Positions 8,577 to 19,105 of a stretch of DNA of 64,000 nucleotides are shown here, piece by piece; positions within the stretch are counted from its first letter, which is position 1, and the number at the start of each line of letters is the position of its first letter. Source of the DNA: Kineosporia babensis (lineage in GTDB: Bacteria > Actinomycetota > Actinomycetes > Actinomycetales > Kineosporiaceae); the NCBI RefSeq assembly GCF_021129305.1, contig NZ_JAJOMB010000007.1:186001-250000 (forward strand), in the 5' to 3' direction. Position numbers and translations under genes: made by a program. The notes under the pieces are model-generated. The model was not told the origin of the DNA and searched no databases. It worked only from the letters and a program-made list of their open reading frames with translations.

Positions 8577-8712
8577 CGTGGGACTACTCCTGCGGAAAAG
8601 TTCTGGGACATTCGCCCGGTGTGCAGCAGCAGTCGAACCGGACCAAACCTGGTGGCAGCATTCTACGCGGGCGCTCTTGTCCGGACGCCAACGCTTAAGT
8701 CAGGGGTACGCG

Positions 8713-9633
8713 GTGGGTATCGAGTTCGATGACGATCGGGTGGACGTCGGCGGGGTCGACGACCGGCGCGGCGGTGGCGGCATCGGGCTGGGCCGCGGCG
8801 GAGTGGCCATCGGCGGCGGGGCCGGGGTGGTCGGCCTGGTCATCTATCTGTTGGTGGCGGTGCTCGGGGGCAACTCCGGCGACGGTAGCGGGCTGCCCCA
8901 GCTGGGCGCCGGCAGCGCGAACAGCACCGGCAAGCAGGAGTCGCGCCAGGAGCTGTCCGACCGGTGCAACACCGAAGGGGCCCTGGACGAGTACACCGAC
9001 TGCCGGCTGATCAAGGTCTACGACATCGCCGACGAGACCTGGGACGACGAGTTCGGCAAGCGCGGCCTGGAGTACCGCCCGGCCACCCTGGTGTTCTTCA
9101 ACGACGCGGTGAGCACCGGCTGCGGACAGGCCTCCGCCCAGGTCGGGCCGTTCTACTGCCCGGCCGGTGAGGAGATCTACCTCGACCTGGACTTCCTGGA
9201 CCAGCTGCAGCGCGAGTACGGCGCCGAGGGCGAGTTCGCGCAGGCCTACATCGTGGCCCACGAGTACGGCCACCACCTGCAGACCGTGCTGGGCACCGAG
9301 CAGCAGGTGCGCAAGGCCCAGCAGGCCGACCCCGAGCAGGAGAACGAGTACTCGGTGGCGATGGAGCTGCAGGCCGACTGCTACGCCGGGGTCTGGTCCA
9401 CCCTGGCCGACCAGCGCAGCAGCGGGATCGACCTGACCAAGGACAACGTCGCCGAGGCGCAGCGGGCGGCCGAGGCGGTCGGCGACGACCGGATCCAGAA
9501 GAAGGCGACCGGCCGGGTGGACCAGGACTCCTGGACCCACGGCTCGGCCGAGCAGCGCCGGCAGTGGTTCACCACCGGCTACTCCAGCGGCGACATCGAC
9601 CAGTGCGACCCGTTCCGAACGATGGGCCTGTAA
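8713..9633 (+). CDS. Membrane-anchored neutral zinc metallopeptidase (YpfJ family)
   Basis: 306 residues: an acidic, glycine-rich N-terminus, one transmembrane helix (about residues 32-54), then a peptidase domain with the zinc motif HEYGHH (H183) and the downstream family segment MELQADCYAGVW, whose Glu/Asp supply the third ligand and support. This is the YpfJ-type neutral zinc peptidase family; substrates are unknown. The GTG at 8713 begins the conserved IEFDDDRVD stretch. The divergent ABC-F gene lies upstream, and the 3' end nearly touches the convergent cyclase gene (3-base gap). Confidence 0.85.
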   Translation: MGIEFDDDRVDVGGVDDRRGGGGIGLGRGGVAIGGGAGVVGLVIYLLVAVLGGNSGDGSGLPQLGAGSANSTGKQESRQELSDRCNTEGALDEYTDCRLIKVYDIADETWDDEFGKRGLEYRPATLVFFNDAVSTGCGQASAQVGPFYCPAGEEIYLDLDFLDQLQREYGAEGEFAQAYIVAHEYGHHLQTVLGTEQQVRKAQQADPEQENEYSVAMELQADCYAGVWSTLADQRSSGIDLTKDNVAEAQRAAEAVGDDRIQKKATGRVDQDSWTHGSAEQRRQWFTTGYSSGDIDQCDPFRTMGL

Positions 9634-9636
9634 GAA

Positions 9637-10863
9637 CTAGGTCGTGTCCAGCATGGCCGGCTGGAACAGCACCGAGCGGTTGCGGCCGAGCTGTTTGGCC
9701 CGGTAGAGCGCGACGTCGGCGTACTCGACCAGCTGCTCGGCCGTGCAGTGCCCGTCGTCCAGGGCCAGACCCAGGCTGGAGGAGATCCGGACCGGGCCGG
9801 CGGCCAGGTCGAACGGGGCCTCCAGCACCTGCCGCACCCGTTCGGCGACCCGGGCGAACTCCTCGGTGCCCGAGCGGGTGGCCAGCAGGATGACCAGTTC
9901 GTCGCCGCCGAGCCGGGCCAGCACGTCGGAACTGCGCAGCACCCCGGTCACCCGCCCGGCGACGTGCCGCAGCAGGTCGTCCCCGGCGCCGTGGCCGAGC
10001 TTGTCGTTGACCTGCTTGAAGTGGTCCAGGTCGAAGAAGACCACGCCCACCGCCCGGCCGCTCTCCCGGCTGCGGCGCAGGGCGCTGGTCAGGTGGTCGA
10101 AGAACAGCGAGCGGTTGGGCAGGCCGGTCAGCGGATCCCGGGTGGCCCGGTGCTGCAGCTCCACGTTCAGCTCGGACAGCCGCAGGTTGACCCGCTCGGC
10201 CGATTCGCGTTCCTGCCGCAGTTCCTCGGCCAGCAGCGCGTTCTGCCGGGCCAGCAGCCGGGCGCCGGCCACCTGCTGGTAGCCGTAGCGGGCCAGCGGC
10301 GGGGCGCCCAGGGCCCCGAAGACGACGAACGCGGTCAGGGCCCAGTTGCCCTGGCTGAGCAGGCCCACCGCCCCGGTCGCGCAGATCGAGGCGTGAAAGG
10401 CCCGGTAGGTGTTGGGGGTGGCGCTGCAGAACAGCAGGTTGGCCGCATTGGCGAGCATCAGCACGGCCACCGGCACCGCGACCAGCGAGGCGTGCTCGGC
10501 GTCCGGGCGCACCCACAGGCAGCCGCTGCCCCAGGTGGCTCCGGCGACGATCTGCGCGGCGGTGAACCGGTGGGCCAGACGCTGCGGCGGCGGGCCGGAG
10601 GGGTCTCGGGCCGGGCCGGTGATCCAGGCCGGAGCGGCCAGGTGGAAGAACACCGTCCAGGCCACCCGCAGCACCGCCCAGCCGATCAGGCCGCCGATCG
10701 GGGCCCCACCGAGGGCCAGGACGGTCACCGCGGTGGTGATCAGCCCGAAGCCGAGCAGGTTGCTGACCCGGGCCGCCTCGGCCGACTGGATCAGCAGCTG
10801 CCGGCGGACCACGTCGTCCAACTCCGGGTCCGGGGCCCGGAGCATGAGCAAGATGTCCCGCAC
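9637..10863 (-). CDS. Membrane diguanylate cyclase (GGDEF), copy 1
   Basis: Predicted to make cyclic-di-GMP from two GTP. The first ~200 residues form an integral membrane sensor with about six hydrophobic segments, followed by a coiled coil (about 200-240) and a GGDEF domain. The active site is GGDEL (319-323), a functional variant in other cyclases, and the RxxD inhibitory site RSSD (310-313) lies five residues before it, so product inhibition is likely. It begins with a GTG 2 bases after the paralogue at 10866-12107 on the same strand, so both are in one transcript. Confidence 0.88.
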   Translation of the reverse strand: MRDILLMLRAPDPELDDVVRRQLLIQSAEAARVSNLLGFGLITTAVTVLALGGAPIGGLIGWAVLRVAWTVFFHLAAPAWITGPARDPSGPPPQRLAHRFTAAQIVAGATWGSGCLWVRPDAEHASLVAVPVAVLMLANAANLLFCSATPNTYRAFHASICATGAVGLLSQGNWALTAFVVFGALGAPPLARYGYQQVAGARLLARQNALLAEELRQERESAERVNLRLSELNVELQHRATRDPLTGLPNRSLFFDHLTSALRRSRESGRAVGVVFFDLDHFKQVNDKLGHGAGDDLLRHVAGRVTGVLRSSDVLARLGGDELVILLATRSGTEEFARVAERVRQVLEAPFDLAAGPVRISSSLGLALDDGHCTAEQLVEYADVALYRAKQLGRNRSVLFQPAMLDTT

Positions 10864-10865
10864 GG

Positions 10866-12107
10866 CTACGAGTCGATTCCCTGCCGCAGCCGGTTCAGCG
10901 CGTCGTCGAACACGCTGACCTGGTTGCGGCCCTGCTGCTTGGCCCGGTACAGCGCCAGGTCGGCGCGTTCCACCAGGTCCTCGGCGGACAGGCCGGACTC
11001 GTCGATGGCCAGGCCCAGGCTGCCGGAGATCACCACCGGGGCACCGGACAGGTCGAACGGCACGTCCAGCACCTGCCGGATCCGCTCGGCCACGGCCACC
11101 GGCGTGTCCTGGTCGGCGTTGTCCTCGAAGTCGTGGGTGAGCACCACGAACTCGTCGCCGCCGAGCCGGGCCAGCACGTCCGGGCTACGCAGCACCGCCG
11201 TCACCCGCTGGGCCACCTGGCACAGCAGATCGTCGCCGGCGCCGTGGCCGAGGGTGTCGTTGACCGCCTTGAACTTGTCCAGGTCGAAGTAGATCACCGC
11301 CACCGGCGTGCCGTTGTGCCGGCCGTGGCGCATCGAGCGCACCAGGTGGTCGAAGAACAGGGTGCGGTTGGGCAGCTGGGTCAGCGGATCCCGGGTGGCC
11401 TGGTGGCGCAGCTCGGTGTTGGCCTCGGACAGCTGCAGGTTGATCCGCTCCACCGCCTCGCGTTCGGTGCGCAGCTCGGCGGCCAGCAGCTCGTTCTGCC
11501 GGGCCACCAGCCGGGCCCCGGCTACCTGCTGGTACATGTACCGGGCGAGCGGGAAGGCGGCCAGCACGGTCAGCGCGTTCAGCCCGGCCACCGGGCCCTG
11601 ACCGTGCACGATCAGCCCGGCCGAGCCGACCAGCAGGCAGCACAGGTGGAAGGCCAGCCAGGGCAGCGGGGTGGCCGAGGCGAACACCACGTTGGCGGCC
11701 ACCGCCAGGGTGATCACGGCGCAGGAGATGGCCACGACCGAGGTCTCCCCCGGCACCGGGGTGACGATCACCGGCAGCGAGCCCCAGGCGGTACCGCCCA
11801 GGGCCTGGAAGACGACCGCTATGCGTAGCCGCTCACGGTAGGAGCGCGTGCTCGCGGGGCGGGTGACGAAACGGCCCACGCCCAGCACGTAGACGAACAT
11901 CACCACCAGGACCAGCCCGGCCCAGGCCAGGATCTCGGTGCGGTCCGCCCCACTGACGGCCATCACGGTGTACACGACGGCCGACAGCGGCAGCCCGAGC
12001 AGGCTGCTGAGCCGGGAGGCCTGGGACGACTGGATCAGCAGTTCCTGGCGGACGACGTCGTCGAGCACCGGGTTCGGTGCCACGACGAGCCGCCACATGT
12101 CCTGCAC
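10866..12107 (-). CDS. Membrane diguanylate cyclase (GGDEF), copy 2
   Basis: Paralogue of the next gene with the same layout: a short tail (PVLDDVVRQELLIQS, matching PELDDVVRRQLLIQS in copy 1), a hydrophobic N-terminal sensor, a coiled coil after YQQVAGARL, and a GGDEF domain. The active site GGDEF is at 316-320 with the I-site RSPD at 307-310. The membrane segments differ more between copies than the catalytic domains, which suggests duplication followed by divergence of the sensed input. Starts at GTG 12107 or ATG 12098 are both possible. Confidence 0.88.
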   Translation of the reverse strand: MQDMWRLVVAPNPVLDDVVRQELLIQSSQASRLSSLLGLPLSAVVYTVMAVSGADRTEILAWAGLVLVVMFVYVLGVGRFVTRPASTRSYRERLRIAVVFQALGGTAWGSLPVIVTPVPGETSVVAISCAVITLAVAANVVFASATPLPWLAFHLCCLLVGSAGLIVHGQGPVAGLNALTVLAAFPLARYMYQQVAGARLVARQNELLAAELRTEREAVERINLQLSEANTELRHQATRDPLTQLPNRTLFFDHLVRSMRHGRHNGTPVAVIYFDLDKFKAVNDTLGHGAGDDLLCQVAQRVTAVLRSPDVLARLGGDEFVVLTHDFEDNADQDTPVAVAERIRQVLDVPFDLSGAPVVISGSLGLAIDESGLSAEDLVERADLALYRAKQQGRNQVSVFDDALNRLRQGIDS

Positions 12108-12155
12108 CCAGCAGGTTTCGTCCAGAAAGCCGCCGGGATTGAGCCGAGCGTGGTA

Positions 12156-12506
12156 CTAGAGGTTGAACCCCAGGGCACGCAGCTGCTCGCGGCCGTCGTC
12201 GGTGATCTTGTCCGGGCCCCACGGCGGCATCCACACCCAGTTGATCGCCATGCCCTTGACCAGCGGGTCGAGCGCGGTCTGGGCCTGGTCCTCGATCACG
12301 TCGGTGAGCGGGCAGGCCGCCGAGGTCAGGGTCATGTCGATGGTGGCGTGGTTGTGCTGGTCGATGGTGATCCCGTAGACCAGCCCGAGGTCGACCACGT
12401 TGATGCCGAGCTCGGGGTCGACGACGTCGCGCAGCGCCTCCTCGACGTCCGCGACATCCGCCGGCACGTCCGCCGGGTTGGTGTCCACTGCCTGCTCGCT
12501 CATCAT
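12156..12506 (-). CDS. sufT: SufT-like metal-sulfur cluster assembly factor (DUF59/MIP18)
   Basis: A 116-residue protein of the MIP18/DUF59 family, an auxiliary factor in Fe-S cluster maturation and the last gene of the suf operon. Family features are DVVDPELGINVVDLGLVYG and the cysteine in the TSAACPLTD loop. It starts at the ATG of an ATGA overlap with sufU, preceded by GGAAG; earlier in-frame residues are a shadow of sufU. Confidence 0.9.
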   Translation of the reverse strand: MMSEQAVDTNPADVPADVADVEEALRDVVDPELGINVVDLGLVYGITIDQHNHATIDMTLTSAACPLTDVIEDQAQTALDPLVKGMAINWVWMPPWGPDKITDDGREQLRALGFNL

Positions 12507-12985
12507 GCTTCCTTTGCAGTAGGTCGTGCGGCCTCGATCCGCAGCAACGCGTCCTCGAAGGCGGTCCATCCCAGGATCGCGCACTTCACCCGGTTCGCGT
12601 GCCGGGAGACCCCGGCGAAGGCCACGGCGTCACCGAGCACCTCCTCGTCGGGGGTGCCCGCGCCGCGGCTGCGCAGCATGGTGCGGTAGTCGGCCAGGAT
12701 GCTGCGGGCCTCCTCGACCGGCTTGCCGACCACCAGGTCGTGCAGCACCGAGGTGGCGGCCTGGCTGATCGAGCAGCCCTCACCCGTCCAGGCGATCTCC
12801 CGGACGTCCTGCTCCCCCAGCGTCACCTGGAGGGTCACCTCGTCGCCGCACAGCGGGTTGTACTGCCGGCTGCGCGCGGTGCTGGCCGGGTCGAACATCT
12901 CGTCGTCCGCGAGGTCTGTGCGCCCGTGCTTCTCCTTGGAGTGATCCAGGATCACCTGCTGGTAGAGCGCTTCCAGAGAGGACAC
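12503..12985 (-). CDS. sufU: SufU Fe-S assembly / sulfur relay protein
   Basis: Zinc-dependent sulfur-transfer partner of SufS in Gram-positive SUF systems; 160 residues. The conserved cysteines are C46 (NPLCGD, with D48), C71 (GEGCSISQA) and C135 (RVKCAILGW). It lies 2 bases after sufS and overlaps sufT by 4, so the three are translated as a unit. Confidence 0.93.
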   Translation of the reverse strand: MSSLEALYQQVILDHSKEKHGRTDLADDEMFDPASTARSRQYNPLCGDEVTLQVTLGEQDVREIAWTGEGCSISQAATSVLHDLVVGKPVEEARSILADYRTMLRSRGAGTPDEEVLGDAVAFAGVSRHANRVKCAILGWTAFEDALLRIEAARPTAKEA

Positions 12986-12987
12986 GT

Positions 12988-14268
12988 TCAGCTCCTGCCG
13001 AAGAATCCGCGGACGGTGCCGAGCGCCTGCACGAAGCGCTCCACCTCCGCGTCGGTGGTGTAGAGGTAGGCGCTGGCCCGGGTGGAGGCGTTGACCCCGA
13101 AACGGCGGTGCACCGGCTGCGCGCAGTGGTGGCCGACCCGGACCGCGATCCCGGCCGCGTCCAGCACCTGCCCCACGTCGTGCGGGTGCACGCCCTCGAC
13201 CGCGAAGGCCACGGTGGCGGTGCGGTTCTCGGCGGTGTGCGGGCCGATCACCCGGACACCCTCGACTCCGGCCAGGCCGTCGAGCATGAGCTGGGCCAGC
13301 TGGTGCTCACGAGCGGCGATCCGGTCCATCCCGACACCGCTCAGGTAGTTCACCGCGGCGTGCAGGGCAACGGCCTGAGCCACCGGCGGGGTGCCGGCCT
13401 CGAACCGCTGCGGCGCCTCGCGGAACGTCGCCGTCTCCATCGTGACCAGCTCGACCATCGAGCCGCCGGTGAGCACCGGGGGCAGCGCGTCGAGCAGTTC
13501 CGGACGGGCGGCCAGGCAGCCGATCCCGGTGGGCCCGAGCATCTTGTGGCCGGAGAACACCGCCGCGTCCACCCCGAGCTCGGTGAGGTTCACCGGCAGG
13601 TGCGGCACCGACTGGCAGGCGTCGAGGACCGTAAGCGCGCCGACCGCCTTGGCTTTGGCGACCAGTTCGGCCACCGGCAGGACGGTGCCGAGAACGTTCG
13701 AGGCGTGCGCGAAGGCGACCACCTTCGTCCGCCGGTTGATCAGCTCGTCGATGTTCGCCAGATCGAGCCGGCCGTCGTCGGTGAGCGGGATCCAGCGCAG
13801 CTTGGCGCCGGTGCGGGCGGCGGCCTGCTGCCAGGGCACCAGGTTGGCGTGGTGCTCCAGCTCGGTGATCAGGATCTCGTCGCCGGGCTGCAGTGCGTAC
13901 CGGCCGGCCTGCGGGTCGCTCAGCGCGGCGGCCAGCACGTTCAGGCCCTCGGTGGCGTTGCGCAGCCAGATCAGGCCCTGGGCAGGCACTCCGACGAACC
14001 GGGCGACGGCCTCGCGGGCGTCCTCGAACGCGTCGGTGGCCTCACCGGCCAGGGTGTGCGCGCCGCGGTGCACGGCGGCGTAAGACGTTGTGGCGAAGTC
14101 GTACTCGGCCTGCAGGACCTGCTTCGGGCGCTGCGAGCTGGCACCCGAGTCGAGGTAGGCGAGCTGCGCCCCGTCCCCCACCGTGCGGTGCAGGATCGGG
14201 AAGTCCGCGCGGATCGTCTCGACCTCAGCCGCGGCCAGGGGCTGGGCCCCGGTGTACGTGAGGGTCAC
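12988..14268 (-). CDS. sufS: SufS cysteine desulfurase
   Basis: PLP enzyme that takes sulfur from cysteine for Fe-S assembly; 426 residues. The PLP lysine is K242 (FSGHKMLGPTG) and the persulfide cysteine is C382 (VGHHCAQP), both in group II (SufS) context. It is separated from sufC upstream by 78 bases holding a 33-nt hairpin (14300-14332), the widest gap inside the operon, so its level may be set separately from sufBDC. Confidence 0.95.
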   Translation of the reverse strand: MTLTYTGAQPLAAAEVETIRADFPILHRTVGDGAQLAYLDSGASSQRPKQVLQAEYDFATTSYAAVHRGAHTLAGEATDAFEDAREAVARFVGVPAQGLIWLRNATEGLNVLAAALSDPQAGRYALQPGDEILITELEHHANLVPWQQAAARTGAKLRWIPLTDDGRLDLANIDELINRRTKVVAFAHASNVLGTVLPVAELVAKAKAVGALTVLDACQSVPHLPVNLTELGVDAAVFSGHKMLGPTGIGCLAARPELLDALPPVLTGGSMVELVTMETATFREAPQRFEAGTPPVAQAVALHAAVNYLSGVGMDRIAAREHQLAQLMLDGLAGVEGVRVIGPHTAENRTATVAFAVEGVHPHDVGQVLDAAGIAVRVGHHCAQPVHRRFGVNASTRASAYLYTTDAEVERFVQALGTVRGFFGRS

Positions 14269-14299
14269 GTCGGATCCTTAGTGTTCTAGAGAGAATTGG

Positions 14300-14332
14300 G
14301 GACGTACGTGCGCAAGTCGCGCACGCACGTCC
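14300..14332. repeat. 33-nt hairpin element, copy 1 (between sufC and sufS)
   Basis: Arms 14300-14313 and 14319-14332 pair at 13 of 14 positions around the loop AAGTC. The copies at 58490-58522 and 63209-63241 have the same 14-5-14 size and the same GGACG and GTGCGC stem blocks, with different but still complementary middle bases. The flanking CCATTGG is also shared (inverted) with copy 2. Confidence 0.7.
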
Positions 14333-14346
14333 ACCATTGGTCTTGC

Positions 14347-15105
<759 letters not shown>

Positions 15106-15111
15106 GACGGT

Positions 15112-15456
15112 TCAGTTCTCCTTGGCAGATGCAGCGTTCACAACAATGTCGGTGTCCACGTAGACGTCGTCGCCCTCGATCGAGACGGCGTACACGTCTA
15201 CCGGGGTGACGGCCGGCAGGGCCGTCGGCTTTCCGGTGCGCAGGTCGAAGGCCGAGCCGTGGAGCCAGCACTCGATGGTGCAGTCCTCGACCAGGCCCTC
15301 GGAGAGCGAGACCGCGGCGTGGGTGCACAGGTCGGCGACCGCGTGCACGTCCCCGTTGGTCTCCCGGGCGAGCGCGACGAACTCGCCGCCGACCCGGACC
15401 TGGACGGCCTCGCCCGGGGTCAGGTCGGTCAGCGAGGCGACGCGTTCGCGGCTCAC
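15112..15456 (-). CDS. Rieske-type [2Fe-2S] ferredoxin in the suf operon
   Basis: A 114-residue single-domain Rieske protein. Cluster ligands are C44-x-H46 (LCTHAAVSL) and C63-x2-H66 (CWLHGSAFD), the arrangement of bacterial non-haem Rieske ferredoxins. It overlaps sufD by 4 bases and precedes sufC. A Rieske gene at this position is usual in actinobacterial suf operons; an electron-donor role during cluster assembly is likely but not shown. Confidence 0.92.
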   Translation of the reverse strand: MSRERVASLTDLTPGEAVQVRVGGEFVALARETNGDVHAVADLCTHAAVSLSEGLVEDCTIECWLHGSAFDLRTGKPTALPAVTPVDVYAVSIEGDDVYVDTDIVVNAASAKEN

Positions 15457-16610
15457 TGGTTCACCGCTCCGATCGCGGCTTCCGGCTCGCCACCCAGCTC
15501 GGCCTCGATCGCCGTGAGCAGGCGCTCCTGCAGGTCGGGGATGCCGATCCGGTGGATCAGCTCGGCGAAGAAGCCGCGCACCACCAGGCGCCGCGCCTCC
15601 TCCTCGGGGATCCCGCGGGCCTGCAGGTAGAACAGCTGCTCGTCGTCGAACCGGCCGGTGGTGCTGGCGTGGCCGGCGCCGAGGATCTCGCCGGTCTCGA
15701 TCTCCAGGTTCGGCACCGAGTCGGCCCGGGTGCCGTCGGTGAGCACCAGGTTGCGGTTCATCTCGTAGGTGTCGGTGCCCTCGGCGGTGGCGCGGATCAT
15801 CACGTCACCCACCCAGACCGTGTGCGCACCCTCGCCCTGCAGGGCACCCTTGTAGACCACGTTGCTGCGGCACTTGGGCGCGCTGTGGTCGACGAAGAGC
15901 CGGTGCTCCTGGTGCTGGCCGGCGTCGGCGATGTACAGGCCGGCCATCTCGGCGTCGCCGCCGGTGCCGGTGTACTCCACGTTCTCGACGAAGCGGACCA
16001 GGTCGCCGCCCAGGGTGACCTGGGTGGAGGCGATCGTGGCGTCCTTGCCGAGGCGGACGTTGACGTGCTGGGCGTGCACCGCGTCGCGGTCCCAGCCCTG
16101 CACGCCGACCAGGGTCAGCTTCGCGCCGTCGGCGACGAGCACCGACAGCACCCCGGCGTAACGGGTGGTGCCGCTGTGCTCGATCACGATCTGCGCGCGG
16201 GAGTTGGCGCCCACGTCCAGCACGATGTGGCCCCAGACCACGTCCGCGCCGGAGCCGTGCAGCTTCAGCACCACGGGCCGATCCAGCTCGGCGTTCGCGG
16301 CGACCTTCACCACCACCGCACCGGTGGAGTTCTGCAGGGCCAGCGCGCCGACCCGGTCGAACACCTTGGGCACGGTGCGCAGCAGCGCGTCCTCGGCGCC
16401 GACGCTGGTCAGCGTGACGCCCTCGGGCAGGTCGGTGGTCCAGCTCAGTTCGGCGCCCGAGGGCTGGTCCTCGAGCAGGCCGCGCAGCCGGTCCAGCGGG
16501 GTGAACCGCCAGTCCTCCTCGCGGCCGGTGGGCAGCGGGAAGTCGGCTACGTCGAAGCTCGAGCGGTGCAGCTCGACCGGTCCGCCTTCGATCGTGTAAG
16601 TCTCAGTCAT
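15453..16610 (-). CDS. sufD: SufD scaffold subunit
   Basis: SufBCD complex subunit, 385 residues, beta-helix core. Conserved C-terminal features are ILGAGHASTTGRFDDEQLFYLQARG and the GIPEEEARRLVVRGFFAEL helix shared with SufB. It lies 45 bases after sufB. Confidence 0.93.
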   Translation of the reverse strand: MTETYTIEGGPVELHRSSFDVADFPLPTGREEDWRFTPLDRLRGLLEDQPSGAELSWTTDLPEGVTLTSVGAEDALLRTVPKVFDRVGALALQNSTGAVVVKVAANAELDRPVVLKLHGSGADVVWGHIVLDVGANSRAQIVIEHSGTTRYAGVLSVLVADGAKLTLVGVQGWDRDAVHAQHVNVRLGKDATIASTQVTLGGDLVRFVENVEYTGTGGDAEMAGLYIADAGQHQEHRLFVDHSAPKCRSNVVYKGALQGEGAHTVWVGDVMIRATAEGTDTYEMNRNLVLTDGTRADSVPNLEIETGEILGAGHASTTGRFDDEQLFYLQARGIPEEEARRLVVRGFFAELIHRIGIPDLQERLLTAIEAELGGEPEAAIGAVNQ

Positions 16611-16655
16611 GGCTCTCTGTCTATGGTTTCGACGGGACGGTAAAGGCGGTACGGA

Positions 16656-18045
<1,390 letters not shown>

Positions 18046-18068
<23 letters not shown>

Positions 18069-18897
18069 CGGCTGCGTTCTCCTCGTCTGACATGACGTCC
18101 GGCGCGACGTGTGCTGGCGGCCGGCTGGTCGTGGTGCTGGCGGTGTTCTCTGGAGCTTCGGGGTTCTCGGAAGCTTCGGTGCTCTCGGTTCGCTTGCTGA
18201 GCGAGGAGGTGACCGCGCCCAGCGGGATGTGCGTGGTGCAGACGTGCTCGCCGTGCGCCAGCGTGGCCAGACGCTGCACGTGAACCCCCAGCAAGCTGGA
18301 GAACGCGTCCGTCTCGGCCTCGCACAGCTGCGGGAACTGCGCTGCGACCTGCTGCACCGGGCAGTGCCCCTGGCACAGCTGCTTACCGGTGCCGGGGGCG
18401 ACCTCGGCGGCGCCGCGCTCGGTCAGCGAGCGCACGCTGGCCGCGTAGCCGTCGGTGCTCAGCGCCTGGGCCAGGGCCCCGGCGCGGTGGTGCGGATCCT
18501 CGCCGGCCGCCTCGACGGCGGGCCGGTAGCGCTGGGCCAGCCGTTCGGCCCGGACCGCCGCGAAGTCCCGCACCGCCTCCGGGCCGGCCGTGTCCGCCAG
18601 GAACTCCAGCAGGTGCACGGCCAGGTCGTCGTAGGCGGTGGACATCGCCGAGTGGCCCATGTCGGTCAACACGAACAGGCGGGCCGGTCTTCCCCGGCGC
18701 CGCGGCGCACCCTCCGGTGGATCCCAGGTGCAGACCAGGCCCTGTTCGGTCAGAGTGTCCAGGTGCCGGCGGACCGCCGCGGGGGTCAGCCCGAGCGTGG
18801 CAGCCAGGTCACTCGCGGTGACAGGACCGTGGTGGAGGATCTCGCGGGAGACCCGGTCGCGGGTACCCCGATCCTCCAGGCGATCGGCCTCGGTCAT
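18046..18897 (-). CDS. sufR: SufR-like Fe-S-sensing transcriptional repressor
   Basis: Winged-helix regulator at the head of the suf operon. The HTH is at about residues 20-60 ([24 protein letters not shown]) with a basic wing ([10 protein letters not shown]). Cluster-type cysteines occur in QLCQGHC, QLCEAE and HVCTTH, as in SufR proteins that hold a [4Fe-4S] cluster and derepress when it is lost. I use the ATG at 18897 (GGTGG just upstream); a GTG at 18906 is also possible. A 12-base palindrome covers the predicted transcription start. Confidence 0.9.
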
Positions 18898-18903
18898 TTC
18901 CAC

Positions 18904-18915
18904 CACACCAGTGTG
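18904..18915. promoter_or_regulatory. Candidate SufR operator at the sufR start
   Basis: CACAC-CA-GTGTG, a palindrome with perfect 5-base arms, lies directly downstream of a TAACGT hexamer (-10-like, 18916-18921, minus strand). A bound repressor would cover the transcription start, which fits autoregulation of the suf operon. The match to ACAC/TGTG-type SufR sites is by eye. Confidence 0.5.
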
Positions 18916-18985
18916 ACGTTATTCAGCGCCGGGCTCAACCCGGGCCCGCGCGCCCGGGGCCCCCGAGTTCTGTCTGGTGCGTCAC

Positions 18986-19005
18986 GGAAGGTAAACCTAA
19001 CTTCC
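18986..19005. promoter_or_regulatory. Imperfect palindrome with iron-box core between sufR and the ABC genes
   Basis: A 20-base imperfect palindrome (7 of 10 pairs) whose core AGGTAAACCTA (18989-18999) is identical to the core of the stronger iron box at 29012-29022. It matches the DtxR/IdeR consensus less well (about 11 of 19). It could control the ABC genes, sufR or both. Confidence 0.35.
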
Positions 19006-19093
19006 ACCTGACGGAAACCCTGGCGCACCAAGGAAACCACGAATCGCCGGAGCCCTCGCGCGGGGTCCTGCCACCGCGCCCAGCCCACTTGCC

Positions 19094-19099
19094 TATGGT
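19094..19099 (+). promoter_or_regulatory. -10 element of a probably leaderless ABC transcript
   Basis: TATGGT lies 6 bases before the GTG at 19106 and no Shine-Dalgarno sequence is convincing, so transcription probably starts at or next to the start codon. Confidence 0.35.
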
Positions 19100-19105
19100 G
19101 GTCCT

